Of a stretch of DNA of 60,000 bases, positions 44,529-57,635 are shown one piece after another (positions within the stretch are counted from its first letter, which is position 1; the number at the start of each line of letters is the position of its first letter). The notes below the pieces were generated by a model, which saw only the letters and a list, made by a program, of their open reading frames with translations, was not told the origin of the DNA and did no database searches. Source of the stretch: Hydractinia symbiolongicarpus. Taxonomy: Eukaryota; Cnidaria; Hydrozoa; Anthoathecata; Hydractiniidae. Made by a program: the position numbers and the translations under genes. The stretch is taken from NCBI RefSeq assembly GCF_029227915.1, contig NC_079883.1:2916001-2976000 (forward strand), given 5' to 3'.

Positions 44529-47500
44529 ATGTCATCCACAGAAAAAGGTCATGCTGCCAGACCATATCAGGTTGAAATACTTCAGCGGGCTAAATCAGAG
44601 AACACTGTTGTATGTTTAGGAACAGGAACTGGAAAGACTTTCATCAGTGTTATGTTGATCAAGGAAAAGCAAGGTGAAATAGGAGGTTCAATCCAAGAAG
44701 GAGGAAAAAGAACCTTTTTCCTTGTCAATACAGGTGTGATTGTCATCATAATACTTTTTGTGTTGCAACTTTGCTGCTAACAGATATTATTATTTTTCTG
44801 GTTTTGTTAAATATAGCAGAGCACTGGATTGCTGTTTGTCTACCTCTATGCAGTTTTTACTATGCATTCTAATTGTTCTTAATTTGTGTGATATTTATAG
44901 TACCACTCGTCTATCAACAACAAAGAGCTATTGCTGACCATACGTCTCTCAAAGTTGGTTTCTATTCTGGTGATATGGGTGTTGATTTCTGGAATAAAAC
45001 TAGGTGGCAAAAAGAGTTCAACGAGAATGATGTTTTGGTGCTGACTGCTCAAATTCTTCTCAATATAATAACACATGCTTTTATTAGCTTGCATAACATT
45101 AATTTGTTGATACTTGATGAATGCCATAATGCATCTAAGGGCCATCCTTATAATAAAATCTTGGAATTATTCAAATCATGTCAACCAGCTCATCATCCTC
45201 ATATTATGGGATTGACTGCATCTATCATAAACGAAAAGTACAAAAAAGCTAATGATGAAAAGACAATAGAAAAATTTCTTCATGGAAAAATGAAAGCCTT
45301 GGAGGGACGTATGAGATCAGTTTGTATCACATGTGCAGACCCTGAAGCAACTGCTAAATATGCAACAAAACCTGTTGAGATGATAAAGTCGTTTGAAGAA
45401 GGGTTTAGTATTAACGATTATGATTACGTTGAAGCCATGATTCTTAAAGTATCGGAAAGCCTGGACAATGCTTATCTTGAATTTGGTAGGTAGACACTGA
45501 CTCTTTAAGAAAAATTTAATTACAAAAGTCATTTAAAATATGTAATAAAATTAAACTTTAATTTTAACTGGGTTGCCACTACTCCTCAAATCCAAATTCT
45601 TGTTTTGTTGCTACGTTATAAAATTTTAGTTTTACCTTATCAAAGTTTTTCAAGCTTTGTTATGTTTTACATTATTTATCCAAGGGATCACAAGCTGAAA
45701 AAAGATGATGTAATTGACACGTAGATGCAAGGTTATAGAGCTATCAGCAAAAGAGGCTTGGGATAAGCAAACTACTGGCATATCAAGTTCTGAAAATTTA
45801 GGTTTTAAACAAGCTCTGTCAAAACTTTAGAAAAACCTTTCTGGACTGTATATTTGCTGGGGTGTTTCAATTTCCCCTTTTTTGAGGTCTTTTTGTCATT
45901 TTTTCTTTAATGACCCATAAAAAGTTAACATAAATGTTAATTCTGTTAAAGTGATGCTTTAAGAAGGATGTTGCGTATTCTTGGACAGAAATGTTATCTT
46001 TAACCTTCTGACTTGTGTAGTAAGTCAAATTCAATTTCAAATTAGAAACTGTTATTCTCTCATCAAAATCAGGTGGTTTACAATACTCCTTCCTTTTACC
46101 ATAGTAAAAAGGTTTGCCATTTTAATTGGTCACTAAGAATTTTCATCATTTGCAGTATCAATCATGGAATTCCAAATATGTCATTGATACCTAATTTCGT
46201 GTTTGTAATCTGGAGTGGTTATTTAGACAAAAATTCTTTTTTCCAACTCTTAAATAGGAGACTTTGTTGCAGTGTATACTGTTTTCTGCACTTTAAACCT
46301 TATGAATCACAAAAATTTTAAAACCTTAATTTTTGTCCTCATTTTTTTAGATAGAGAAAAAAAGTTGAAGAAAAGGATGGTACCTTCAGATCAGAGAAAT
46401 AGAACACCTCCAAACCAGCAAATTTTAGATTTAACTTACCAAAATCTCCTAACTGGTTCTTTTATGATGCGTTCTTCTGATGCCTTTACAATAGCAGCAG
46501 ATGCCGTAAAATACTGCAAAGATATATTACAAGACCTTGGCCCAATGTGTGCCTATGAAGCTGCAAAAATATTACTGGGGCAAATAGGTAAGTGTTTCTG
46601 TTAAAAACTTCTTATTACCTTCATTTAAGTCAATTTAGATCAACTTTTTTATCATGAGAGGTAAGCTTTTAGCACTAAAATTTAATAAACTTTAGAGAGA
46701 TTTATAACACATCAAAGGAGATTTGCATTTAATTATATTATTTAAAGTAAGGAAATTTATCGTGACTTAAATTACATGATATATGACCAAGAAAATAAAA
46801 AGCTTAAAAAGTATTGTTAAAGAGATATATAGGATATTACACAATATTAAACATTAACAAGTATTCCCAACATTTTTTCTCAGCACTGTGCAATACCTCT
46901 AATATATATTAGGCTTTCAGATAAATCTAATAAATGTAGTTTAAAAAAGTTTTTTTAAGGATTTTTAGATTTATTTTATTGATGAACTTTAAGTTATCCA
47001 TAAATAATTCTTTGTAAAGACATTGCATTCTTTTCTTTCAGAGAAGCACAAAAAGAAAAGGTTTCGTCTTGCACAGCAAGCCACATTAAATTCCTGCTCT
47101 GAAGCATTGAATAGCATTATATCGAAATATGAAGAGTGTGTGAAAAGGTCACCATTCAGCACACCTGATCATGTCATCCCAATGGAGCCATTCGTCACAC
47201 GAAAAGTCCATGTATTTTTACGTGATATTCTGTGGAAGGAAAGAAACTACTTTAGAGATACATATGACACAGGTAAATCATTTTCACAAATCCACAAAAT
47301 TTCGTGAATGATCCATGTTTGCATAACATAAACAATTTTTTTTTTTTGCAGGCTTTAAATTTTATGAAAAAGAGAATTTTTTTTGCTTTCATAAAATTTA
47401 GTGAATCGTTGATTTGTACCATCATCTTTTGCAAGGTTGGCCTTCCCTCAGAGGTTTCTACAATTAAATTATAATCCTATGTAGGTTCATATTTAAAAAA

Positions 47501-50500
47501 AAACGTTACCATTTATGATAAGATGGTGTGGGTAAGTTCAGGAGAATCAAGAGTTTTTTTGTAATTCCTAAAATAAATAAAGGTTTTTCTTTTCCGCGTA
47601 TTTTTGTGCCAAAACCTTCTTTATAAAACAAAAAAACATTTTTAAGATTCCAGCCTGAATGTTTCACAACTTATGAATTTATAGAGCCTGAAATTTATTC
47701 TATAACTATAAAGTGTTTTTTAGTAATAGACCATGAATTTTTGAGTTTTTTACTTTTTTATTTCATTTTTTATGATTTTACCAATCAGTTGAAACTGTCT
47801 TCTTAGCCTAATGTTTTTTTCTCATGTTTCATAAATATCTACATGGAGTACTTTGCAAGAAATACTTTAAAAGGCGAGAAAATGGAAGTTTGGTATAATG
47901 TATTGGCACTACTTGTTTTTATATTTTTGTGAAAAAAAAACATCCTTAAGTCAAACATCTGTAGTTGTATGTTGTGATTTCAGAAATGCATGCCATCATT
48001 TTCGTCCAACGTCGATGCACTGCTGTTATATTAAGCAAGCTGATAAACTTTCAAGTACAAGCAGATTTCGAAACTTTTGAAGGTATTTGGAGTGATTACG
48101 TTCTGGGGCATGGGTTAGACTCAAATATTCAGCTAGCAGACAGTTACATGAAATCAAAAGAACAAAATAAAATCCTAGAACAATTCAAGAAGGAAGAGTT
48201 TAACATTTTGGTGGCTACAAGTGTTGTTGAAGAGGGTTTGGATGTGCGAAAATGTAATTTGGTGGTTCGTTTTGATGGTATCAACAATTATCGTGAGTAT
48301 GTTCAATCCAAGGGTCGGGCTCGTGCTCAAAATTCGAAATTTATTGTGCTGGCAAAATCAGGAGAAGCACAGGAGATGAAACGTCAGCTGAAGGTAATAC
48401 TTTACAGCTACTCCGTCTAATTATGCGTCTGATAGTGTTTTTTTGTTGGGAGAGAGAAGGTCTATGTTGAAAAACATTTCATGCAAGAAAATTAATGATG
48501 ATGGTGACATTAAAATTTCTTTACTATTTAATCCTGTTGTTAGTCAAAATATAATCAAGTATAAAAAAATTTCACGTTTTTTTAGTGAAAATACAAGAAA
48601 AATATTTTGGCAATGAAACGGTAGTAACAAAATTATTAGTGTGTGCAAGAAATTGCCTATTTTAAAGTTAAAAAAGGATTGTTTTGTTATATCCTTATAC
48701 TTCAGTGTATTTCATCTTTCGGACGTCTTTCAGTTTACAAGAACTTTAAAAAAGAGAGAGCAAAAAAATATTTTTAATAGGTTATGCAGACGATCGAAAA
48801 GGTTTTATTTGAAAACTGTCAAAATCGTGATTTACCAACTGAGAAGGAGATTGAGGAAGCAAATTATGATGAAGAAGAATTACTCATTCCAACATATTTT
48901 GGACCTGGTGGAATGAACGCCGCAAGGATAACACGTGATACGGCTGTACCACTCCTTTACAGGTAAATCAGTTTCCACCAAAATATTTTTTTTTATGTAG
49001 TTTCTCATAAAATCCTAATTTTGCAATTTTCTTTCAGGTATTGCTCCAAATTGCCATGCGACCAGTATACAAATACAAATCCAATTTTTGATTTCTATCA
49101 ACGCGGACTTTCTGATGATCGGGAATTTCAAGCTAAATGTTCAATGCCGTTGAACTGTCCTCTACAAGAAAGAAGTTATGAAGTAAGAATACTCTCAAGT
49201 CCTTGAAGCTTGGTTTCTACCAAACTTTGATGAATAAATATTTTAATGAACACAATTATGCATAAAAGCATTGAGCATATTATGCGTGCTGGAGGCATTT
49301 CTACAATTTCTACATTTTTTCAAACGACGGACTAAAAAATGTTATCTGTGAAGAATTATCTATTAATTTTTCCAGTTAATAGTGAAATTCCCCATATTAC
49401 CCTCGTTTTCCAAAAAAATCATAGACCTTAATACTCGACCGTTTCCATAGTTACTTTGCCCCTTATCGTATAATTCACTTCATGAAAATTCATAATAAAA
49501 TGTTCTCCACAATATTAATAGAAATATATTTTGTCAACGAAATGAACTATTTTCGGCGTTAATTTTACTTGCAATGGAAACGTCCTCGTGCTAAATACTC
49601 AATTTAATTAACTATGAGGTCAGAAATTACCGCAAAAAAAATTAACGCGATTTAACGCTGGATAGAAAACAAGCTTAAGACCCAACATCTTCTTAGAGTT
49701 TTAACAACAAAAATCCTAAAAATCAACCCTATTCTTCTTAAACGTCATCCGTTCTTTCATTTAAATAGATCTAACAAGCATTGCAACAGCCCTTGTTGGA
49801 TTTTTTCTTTAAATTAAAAAAAATTGTTTTTCCTCTGTTTTTACAATGCTGAGATTGTAGCATGGTATCTTAAAGGGGCTACGAAAAGGAGGTTGGTTTT
49901 CGGCTTTAGTGACCTACACAAAAGTCGAAAACCAAAACGTTTATGAACACTAAGGACAAGTCAACAACTTAAAGGGCTACGGAATGGCTGTTGGTTTTCG
50001 ACTTTAGTAACTTAAAACGAAAGTCGAGCTGATGGTGGCGTTTCTGGCATGTATGTAATTTACACACTCGGCCATATAGATATATCTAGAATTTTTATTT
50101 TCTCCAGCCTTGGTCATGTTTCATCCATAATGAGTCTTGCTGAAATATTTCTTTGTAATATACTTTTCAAAAAAAAATATTGAACCAGCGAGCAAAGTGC
50201 GCTGGTCTGTTCATTGCGCAAAACGCGTTTGCCGGATTTTTAATATGTGCGCGGGATATGCGGAATATGAGCATTTTAACCGGTTCGTAGCCCCTTTAAA
50301 TCATCTTAAATATAATATTGGGCATCCAAATACAACTAAAAATGACAAAAAAGTTCCCCACATATATTGGATATCGATGATTTATTTGATAACTTTAAAC
50401 CTTTTAAACTAGCTAGCTGGTTAGCTATCCTTCTAAATTTTGCATAGAAACATATAATTTTATTGTACTTAAAAGCCGGTCTATGCAACAACAATGATTT

Positions 50501-53500
50501 TAAAATCTTTTTAGATGTATTAATTACTTTCTTAAATGTAGTAACATCACTTTTTAACAAATACAGCTCCTCGTGTTGTCTCTGTTCGCTCGTCAAAATA
50601 AACTTTCAATTTACTGATATTTAATATCTTTTACAAACCGTAGCTTATTTTACCGCCAAACAGAATACTGAAGGAAAATTTTTCTTTTGTTAGAAAATAA
50701 AAAAAAAAGTTTCAAATTCATTATAAAAAGTTAATTATTCATAAACAGGTTGTCTAGACGTCTCTGTGGTTCTAAAGTGTGTATAATTTTTTGCAGCTTG
50801 AACTTTTGGGTGGTCGGTTTACTACACGCCTTTCTTCGGAAATTGCGAGGATTGAGCTTATTGGATCGTTTTGTAGCCCTTTCAAAACTGATGGCACTGT
50901 ATCTACAGTACCGTACACGAACTGTCAACTATATTTAGGTTATTTTAAAAAATCAACCACCTCATATTAGTCTGTATTATTAACATATCTAGGATCTAGA
51001 AGTTCCGAGCTAGGATGTAGTTATTCTGTTTGTCAGAGTCCATAGTATTTGTCGAAACCCACATAAAGAATATTATTATTATTTTTTTTATTATTATTAT
51101 GTTTCAGAGTAATTGGATGCCCTCGAAAGATCTCGCCAAGAAATATGTGGCTCTCTGTGTGTGTAAGAAACTGCATGAAGCTGGGGAGCTGGATGACGAG
51201 AACCTTTTGCCTGTTAAACACAATGTAGACAGTGATGAAAGCGAGGAAGATGAAAGCGATGTAAAAGAAGGAACGAGAAAAAGCAGAGCAGTTTATAATC
51301 GTAAGGTATGTGGTCACACACGTAAAAACAACTTTTGTTATATCTGGTGAAGCTTGGAGTTAATGCTAAGCAGTTTGAGCAGGGTTTTTTTGTTTACACC
51401 CTGTTATACCCTAAAAAGTGCGTTGTCAAAATATTAAAGATAGTTAAGAAATTTGTATTTTGGGAACGATTAAAGAGGTTTTGTGTAGAATGTGGGCTCC
51501 AAATATAAAAAATATTATTTCTCGGTACTTGCGATATCAAAATATTTACTTTTTATCCGTTTATCTTTGTAACTTGTAAGTCTCCACTGTATCTTTACCC
51601 AGATAAGGCCATACGCTGTTTAATGAGAGGTAACCTAATACGACACAACATGTTTACATTTATAGCTACCATTATGGTTGCCATGAGGTTAAAAGTTATA
51701 CCGTGCTGTATAAAACCCATCGTTAAGGCTTTTTGATCAATCAACGCTGCGGAATTCCCTTATAAGCCGGTTGAAAATATCTATCAGTTACTAATTGTTA
51801 GTATTAAATAATTACAAGACACAAAATCATTTGCTAAAATATTTTAAAAATTTCATTGCTGTATATAATACGTGTATTTTTTTAGCAGTCTATGGTAGAG
51901 AAAGAAGCTCTCTATCTCCCAAAACTGTCGAATTTTTTATGATCATGCAATTTTCTTTTTTTAAACTTGTAGGTTTACGTGCCCAACTAATTAACCGACT
52001 CATCTATTTCACCTAACTGACTCATCAATTTTAGGTGCCCAGGTACCTAACTGACTCATCAGTTTTAGGTGCCCAACTACTGAACTGACTCATCTATTTT
52101 ACGTAACTGACTCATCAATTTTAAGTGCCCAGCTACCTAGCAAACTCTTCAATTTTAGATGCCCAACTACCTAACTTACTTTTCGATTTAATTTTTCCAT
52201 TTTAGGTGCCCAACTCCCTAACTGATTCGTCCGCTTTTAACATCCATGATTCTGACCTATATGCGATTACAATAAGACTGTCTGAACCGTCAACCAAGCC
52301 GAATGCTGTACCTCTATGGCCTTTGTGGTATAATGAGGACAACCGCTGTTTTGGCATATTTTTACCAAAGGGTGTTCCCAAGGTATGTATTACAAATACT
52401 GTGGTTTCAGTTATTTTATAACAACAAAAAATGTAGGATTGAGGAGCGTAACGCGCGGTTATAAGACTTAACAATACGAGAACTTGAAAAAAATTGTAAC
52501 AATGCAGAAAAACATGGCTTCGTAATGTGCAAAAAAGGAAACGTATATAATGAGTGGTTGTTTTGTTCTTTATCTTCTAAAGAGACGATTTAACAGCTTC
52601 ATAAACTTCTTAGCTGAAAGGAATGTTTTTTTCCTAGGCAAAACTGATTCCTTACATCTCTACCCTTACAACAGTATTTATGGAACCTTTGTTTTTATTT
52701 CGGTTTTAAACTAAAATTCCAAATCATGCTTTTCCACATAGATACCTGCTTTTGAATTATTCACAAAAGCTGGCACGTTGAATGTTGAGTTGTTCAAATT
52801 GGACAACACTACATCGTGTGATCAAGTTTTAGTCAAACGCTTCCATAAAAAGATTGTATCAAAGTGCTCTGCAGAATATGTTACTGGCAATCCACTTTTC
52901 AACATCCACGATAAAACTGTAACGAAAGGATTACTTACTGTGTTGCGGCCATGGGTGAGCTCCTGTATCCATAGTGATAGACGTCCTTACTCAAATAACG
53001 ATGAATTTGTTGACACCAGTGAAATGCATTTGATTCTTGGTGATGGAATGAAAAGTAATGAAAAAGCTGTTTCCGATATCAGCTTTAAAAATGCCGTCAT
53101 ACGGAAAACTTACCTACCCGAACCGCAAGGTAGACGTCAATATTATGTACTTGGTAATTCTGACGTCAAACCACGCGAAGTTATGGAAGGAAGCACGAAG
53201 ACATATGAACAGTATTACCTTGAGAAATACCAGCTTGTTATTAATCCGAATGACTACCTCTTGGATGTTGTATCATGTGGAACAAAGATTACCTTCGCAA
53301 AGGAGAAAAACAACACAGATAGCAAGAAACAGAAGACATCTCATAAAGAGCTACTTGTTCCAGAGCTGTGTGTTAAAGCAAGTGAATTGCCAGCTGACCT
53401 TCATTTACAATTGAATGTGCTACCTTTCTCCTTGTATTACATGGAATACTTTTTATTGGCATTGCAGTTAAAGGAAGAAATCGCTGAAAAAATAAACATA

Positions 53501-56500
53501 TCTACTGAAGAAAAAGATTTTCGGTTTCCAGAAATATCTGCTCTTCCTCGCGAAACCGACGTGCTTAATTATATTCTCAGGCTTCGTTGTGATGTTAAAA
53601 CATCTCCGTCTGCCGTGAGTGTGCTTGAGTGTTTATCAACGCGACAGGCAAAGATGAATTTTGATTTGGAGCGATTAGAAATGCTGGGAGACTCGTTTTT
53701 AAAGCAGGCTATCACGATTTATTTGTTTTTTAAAAATCCACAATATCACGAAGGGAAGTTATCATCAAAAAGAAAAAACTGCATCAGCAATAAGAACCTG
53801 TCTAGGATAGCAAAAGATGTGGGATTGCCAAGCTTCATTTGTAATTCTCAGTTTGGTTGCATGAACACAGAAAGCAAAAACCAAAATCCGAGGACTGTAT
53901 GGCTACCTCCAGGACACGTGCGAGCAGTCGATGCAATGGTGTCAGACGATATAATGGAGGCTGAGGGTGATGATCTTGATTGTTCTCTTTATGAAAGGTC
54001 TTTGCCATATCATGAAGTACAAGATAAATCTCTGGCCGATTGCGTTGAGGCTATGATTGGTTTGTATTTGAAAACAGGTGGTGTGAATCTAGCATTAAAG
54101 TTCATGCAGAAATACTTAGGCCTTAATGTTTTGTACAGAGCAATAACCAACACAGATCAATGTAAAGTACAAAATGGAACACAAAGCTGCTATGCTGATT
54201 ATCCACTTGCTGCGTCAGCTATAATGAGACCTGGTGCAACAGAACACGATATCTCTCAGCTCTATAATCAAGGAAAGTTTTTAAGATTCGAAGATATATT
54301 GGGTTATAGCTTCACAGATAAATCTTACCTTGTTCAAGCCATGACGCATCTTTCTTACATAGCGAATGACATCACAGGTTGCTATCAACAATACGAATTT
54401 CTCGGCGACTCCATCTTGGATTTTCTAGTCACGCTTCATGTTTACATCAAACGACCAGAATTATCACCAGGAGAATTAACCAGCATTAGATCTGCGCTTG
54501 TGAATAACAACACGTTCGCCTTGCTGGCTGTTAAACATGATTTCTACAAGTTCTTACTGCAGTGGGAGCCGGCGTTATTTTCGGCGTACGACGAATTTGT
54601 CAAATTGATTATTGATAATGATGTGGATAACGAAGATGGAAACCTGGAAGCTTATTTTAAAGTAAGGTATATTAACGTTGTTAAATTAAGTTGAAAATTA
54701 TTTATCTGAATAGTGCTAAGTTAAGTCAGAACACGAGGTTGTCAACATAGCCTTTAAATATTACGAATGTTTAAAGGGGACATTTGTCCGTCGTCTACTT
54801 GAAATAAGCAGTTGAAATTACTTACTTTAAAATGCTTTGACTTAAAACCTATAAGCACCGGGAGGAGAAAGAGGGTGGGGCACAAAGCGCTTGATACTAC
54901 CTTATTACGCCTTCTAACAAAAAAATGACGGAGTAAGGCGGCGATTTGCATAAATGTTTCGCCGCAGCGCGCCTATACAAAACTTTTCGCGCTTGTGCAT
55001 TCATATGTTTTATAGTTCTTGGATAACATATACCTTTGATAATGGCCTTCACAACTTCGTCGCAGCGGCGAAAGGTAATGCGCTGCGAATTGTTTCGCAA
55101 CCTAAACCTAACCCTAAGCCTAACCTAACCCTAACGAAGTCGCGAAGCGCTGTAAATAAGTACCAAAAATGTATTTAGTTTTTAGCACAACTTTACGCTG
55201 CGCAATAGTTTCGCTGCTGCGCTGAACTCGCGAAGCGCTGTAAATAACTATAAAAAAATATTTAATCTTCAGCGCAACAATGAAATAACTAACAAAAAAA
55301 TTATTTAGCGCAACAATGCGCTGCGCGATGGTTTTGCCGCTGCGGCGAAGTTGCGAAGCGAGGTTTTACTATGCGGTAAAAATAGTACTTAGTTGGTAAC
55401 GAACTTTCGGGAAGTAAGAGTGTTGCATGACGGTATATTGGTGATCACGTGTTTATATTGTGTGCGAATTTCCATGTAGTTACCAAAACGTTCCCAGGGT
55501 TGGGGGCTAGACATAAATAAACAGATCAGACTTGAATATAAATATTTGAATATCGGGATGACGTTGTATAGGATCCAATAATTTGAGTATATCAGTTTTT
55601 GCTTTGATATACCCTTTTAAATATAATATTTGATTGTTGTACAAAGATTAACGACATAACATGGAATTAGTATCTTATTTCTTCAACCAATTTTGATCAG
55701 CTTATCCAATAAGTTTGGTAAGAAATGGTATAAGTAAAAAAAGAAAATTAAAAAGTGAGTTTGTATAACGTATTTTGTAATTAGGTTTATGCCTCACCTT
55801 CACTAAATCCTGGTAAATAATGCTAAAAAATCCCAGTGTATGGGTCAAAGACATGCATTAAATAAAGTCGTAGAATGCAAAGATTAGTTTATCCGAAGCC
55901 GCCCATCTCTAAAAAAGTCTTCATCAATTCATGAAAAGGCTGAACTTTTTCAACAAGTTGAGAGCGGCCTTAAACACATGTTGATTTGCGCGAATTAATT
56001 CCATGCATTTGAAAATTTGGAGCTATAGTACCTTCTAATTAACCTTGAACTTTCTTTGTATACTTTGAGTGTAACACGAAGATGTCTAAACGATTTCTGT
56101 TTATTATTTTGTATTATTTTTTTATTTCTTTGTTTGTATATTTAGAACCCCTTTGTGATCGTACCATCCGGTTCAGAGGTGGGTTATCACGCTCCAAAGG
56201 TGTTAGGTGATTTATTTGAATCAGTTGCTGGAGCCATCTTTTTGGATTGTAATTTGAGCTTGGAGACTGTTTGGGAAGTATATTATCCGATTTTACAGCC
56301 TGTTGTTGGTACGTAGTGGTCATGATTTCTTTGCTTAACCAAACTTGATATTATTTTCATGTGTGCAGACTATAGACGTGTTGAGTAAGAATTAATATCT
56401 TCTTACAATTTAAGTTGTTAAACATTTGTTACTTTTAGATCGATATCTAGAAAATATTCCTCTTAACCCTGCACGTGAGTTAATGGAGAAGTACACCGGT

Positions 56501-57635
56501 GTGGAATTCAGGTTAGTTTTACCTTATTATAAAAAGGTAATTAATTTAAAAAAGGGCGATATTTAAGGCGTGGTCATACTAAGATCGTACTTGCTTCGCT
56601 TTTAATGACAACCTCGTTTACATAAATGACGCCAATTTTTTGTGACATGCCCTAAGTGATATGTAGTTCTGATAGACTTTCAACATAATTTGCCCTCGGA
56701 ACGACAAACTAAGCAAAAAACTATTTTCCGCAGATGTTTACCGGGCCAACCAAGAATGGTTAATTAGCTCTTGCAAATATCCACTAGATAATGGAGGCCG
56801 ACGTATAAACAAATAATTTTTTTATGACGTCAGCGATCAAGAATATCGTTTTAGCCCAAAATCAGTTCATACTTGAGAGAATATTTAGAAATAGGTTTTT
56901 CTGTCGGATGGACAATCGATACTTTGGAGAGTGACAGTTAAAAATTGATTAACCCTACGGATGTTTAAATGTTTAAGGTCTATTTTCTAAATTTCAAAAA
57001 ACATGTAGATGAAAAGCTAAAGACATTTATTATTCTGTGTGGGGACAAATACGTTTTGTTGACGGATGGATTCAATAGAATTTCTCATTTCTTAATTTCA
57101 AACACTAATTATTAGAGAAAGATAAAATGTTCGTCGTTTTGCCACTTTTATTCTCGACTTTCACTTCTTGACCCGGCTAGACACTTTGCGACGCGTCTCC
57201 ACTTTTCATTATACCAACAAACCACTTCTTTAGTCGGCTTGACACTTTTTGCGTCGTATCGCCACTTTTTATACCAACACGCCATTTAGTCGACTCGCTA
57301 TTCTTTATGTTGACTCGTCTCTTTAAATTTAAACAAACGAAACTGTTTGACAAACTTGACCCTCTTTCAATATTACATCAGGGAATTGTAGTACCCGTTA
57401 GAAATCGGTTTGTTTATTACTCTAAAATTTCGTGTACTTCCTAATCTTGTCGGCTACTTGTTTACCTATTGTAAAACCTCGTTACTGTGTATTAATATTT
57501 AGGTACACAACAACTGATGACGGTGTGACGTGTCAGGTCGAACATGACGGTCAACGAGAAAGTGGAATTGGAAAGAATAAAAAAATTGCCAAATCAACTG
57601 CAGCAAGAAGAGCTTTGGACAGATGGAAGAAATAA
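44529..57635 (+). CDS. DICER1: Dicer endoribonuclease, 13 exons, 1,552 aa, complete
   Basis: Cuts double-stranded RNA and miRNA hairpins into small RNAs. Exons: 44529-44733, 44901-45485, 46351-46587, 47042-47272, 47984-48393, 48781-48962, 49038-49182, 51108-51305, 52206-52382, 52742-54661, 56146-56308, 56439-56511, 57503-57635; every junction agrees in phase. Domains: DExD/H helicase with GTGTGKT (31-37), DECH (141-144), GLTAS, and QSKGRARA (527-534); dimerisation domain (about 557-731); platform/PAZ (about 732-1000); RNase IIIa with Glu1103, Asp1107, Asp1223, Glu1226; RNase IIIb with Glu1342, Asp1346, Asp1452, Glu1455; dsRBD at the C-terminus ending [18 protein letters not shown]. All catalytic residues are present. 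It is shorter than human Dicer, mainly because the insert inside RNase IIIa is short. The start ATG lies 16 codons before the helicase Q-motif region and no earlier ATG is needed. Overall it resembles Dicer-1-type enzymes; many cnidarians have more than one Dicer, so the paralogue is not settled. Confidence 0.95.
49870..50299. mobile_element. TTAA-flanked MITE, copy C, in Dicer intron 7
   Basis: TTAA at 49870-49873 is followed by AGGGGCTACGAAAAGG, and GGTTCGTAGCCCCT precedes TTAA at 50296-50299. The ends match copy A at 35867. A second internal copy of the left end (AAAGGGCTACGG, about 49971) suggests nesting or a tandem duplication. Confidence 0.75.
50550..50883. mobile_element. TTAA-family MITE, copy B, 5'-truncated, in Dicer intron 7
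   Basis: Shares CAGGTTGTCTAGACGTCT, GTGGTTCTAAAGTGTGTATA and TCGTTTTGTAGCC with copy A along about 330 bp. The left terminal repeat is replaced by other sequence and the right TTAA is mutated to TTCA. Confidence 0.8.
51968..52232 (+). repeat. Minisatellite reiterating the Dicer exon 9 splice acceptor
   Basis: About seven imperfect units of 34 or about 54 bp share TTTTAGGTGCCCA, CCTAACTGACTCATCA or variants. The last unit is the authentic junction: TTTTAG to 52205, then GTGCCCAACTCCCTAACTG. Exact TTTTAGGTGCCCA copies lie at about 52029 and 52065, with near copies at about 52119 and 52153. The exon's 5' end is itself part of the repeat. Confidence 0.9.
54940..55390. repeat. GC-rich palindromic repeats with telomere-like CCCTAA units in Dicer intron 10
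   Basis: Recurring GCGAAGCGCTGTAAATA (about 55143, 55229) and GCGCTGCG/CGCAGCG words form short palindromes in an otherwise AT-rich intron. At about 55101-55135 sits a degenerate CCTAACCCTAA tract, the complement of TTAGGG. It is probably a repeat family or an interstitial telomeric tract; it is not a chromosome end, as Dicer continues. Confidence 0.65.
57120..57330. repeat. Diverged tandem repeat in Dicer intron 12
   Basis: Three imperfect copies carry CCACTTTT, TATACCAACA and (A/T)TTAGTCG motifs at a spacing of about 60-70 bp. No coding role is seen. Confidence 0.55.

Noticed and set aside
55100-55135. True chromosome end
   Set aside because: Dicer exons 11-13 continue beyond it in frame, so the tract is internal.
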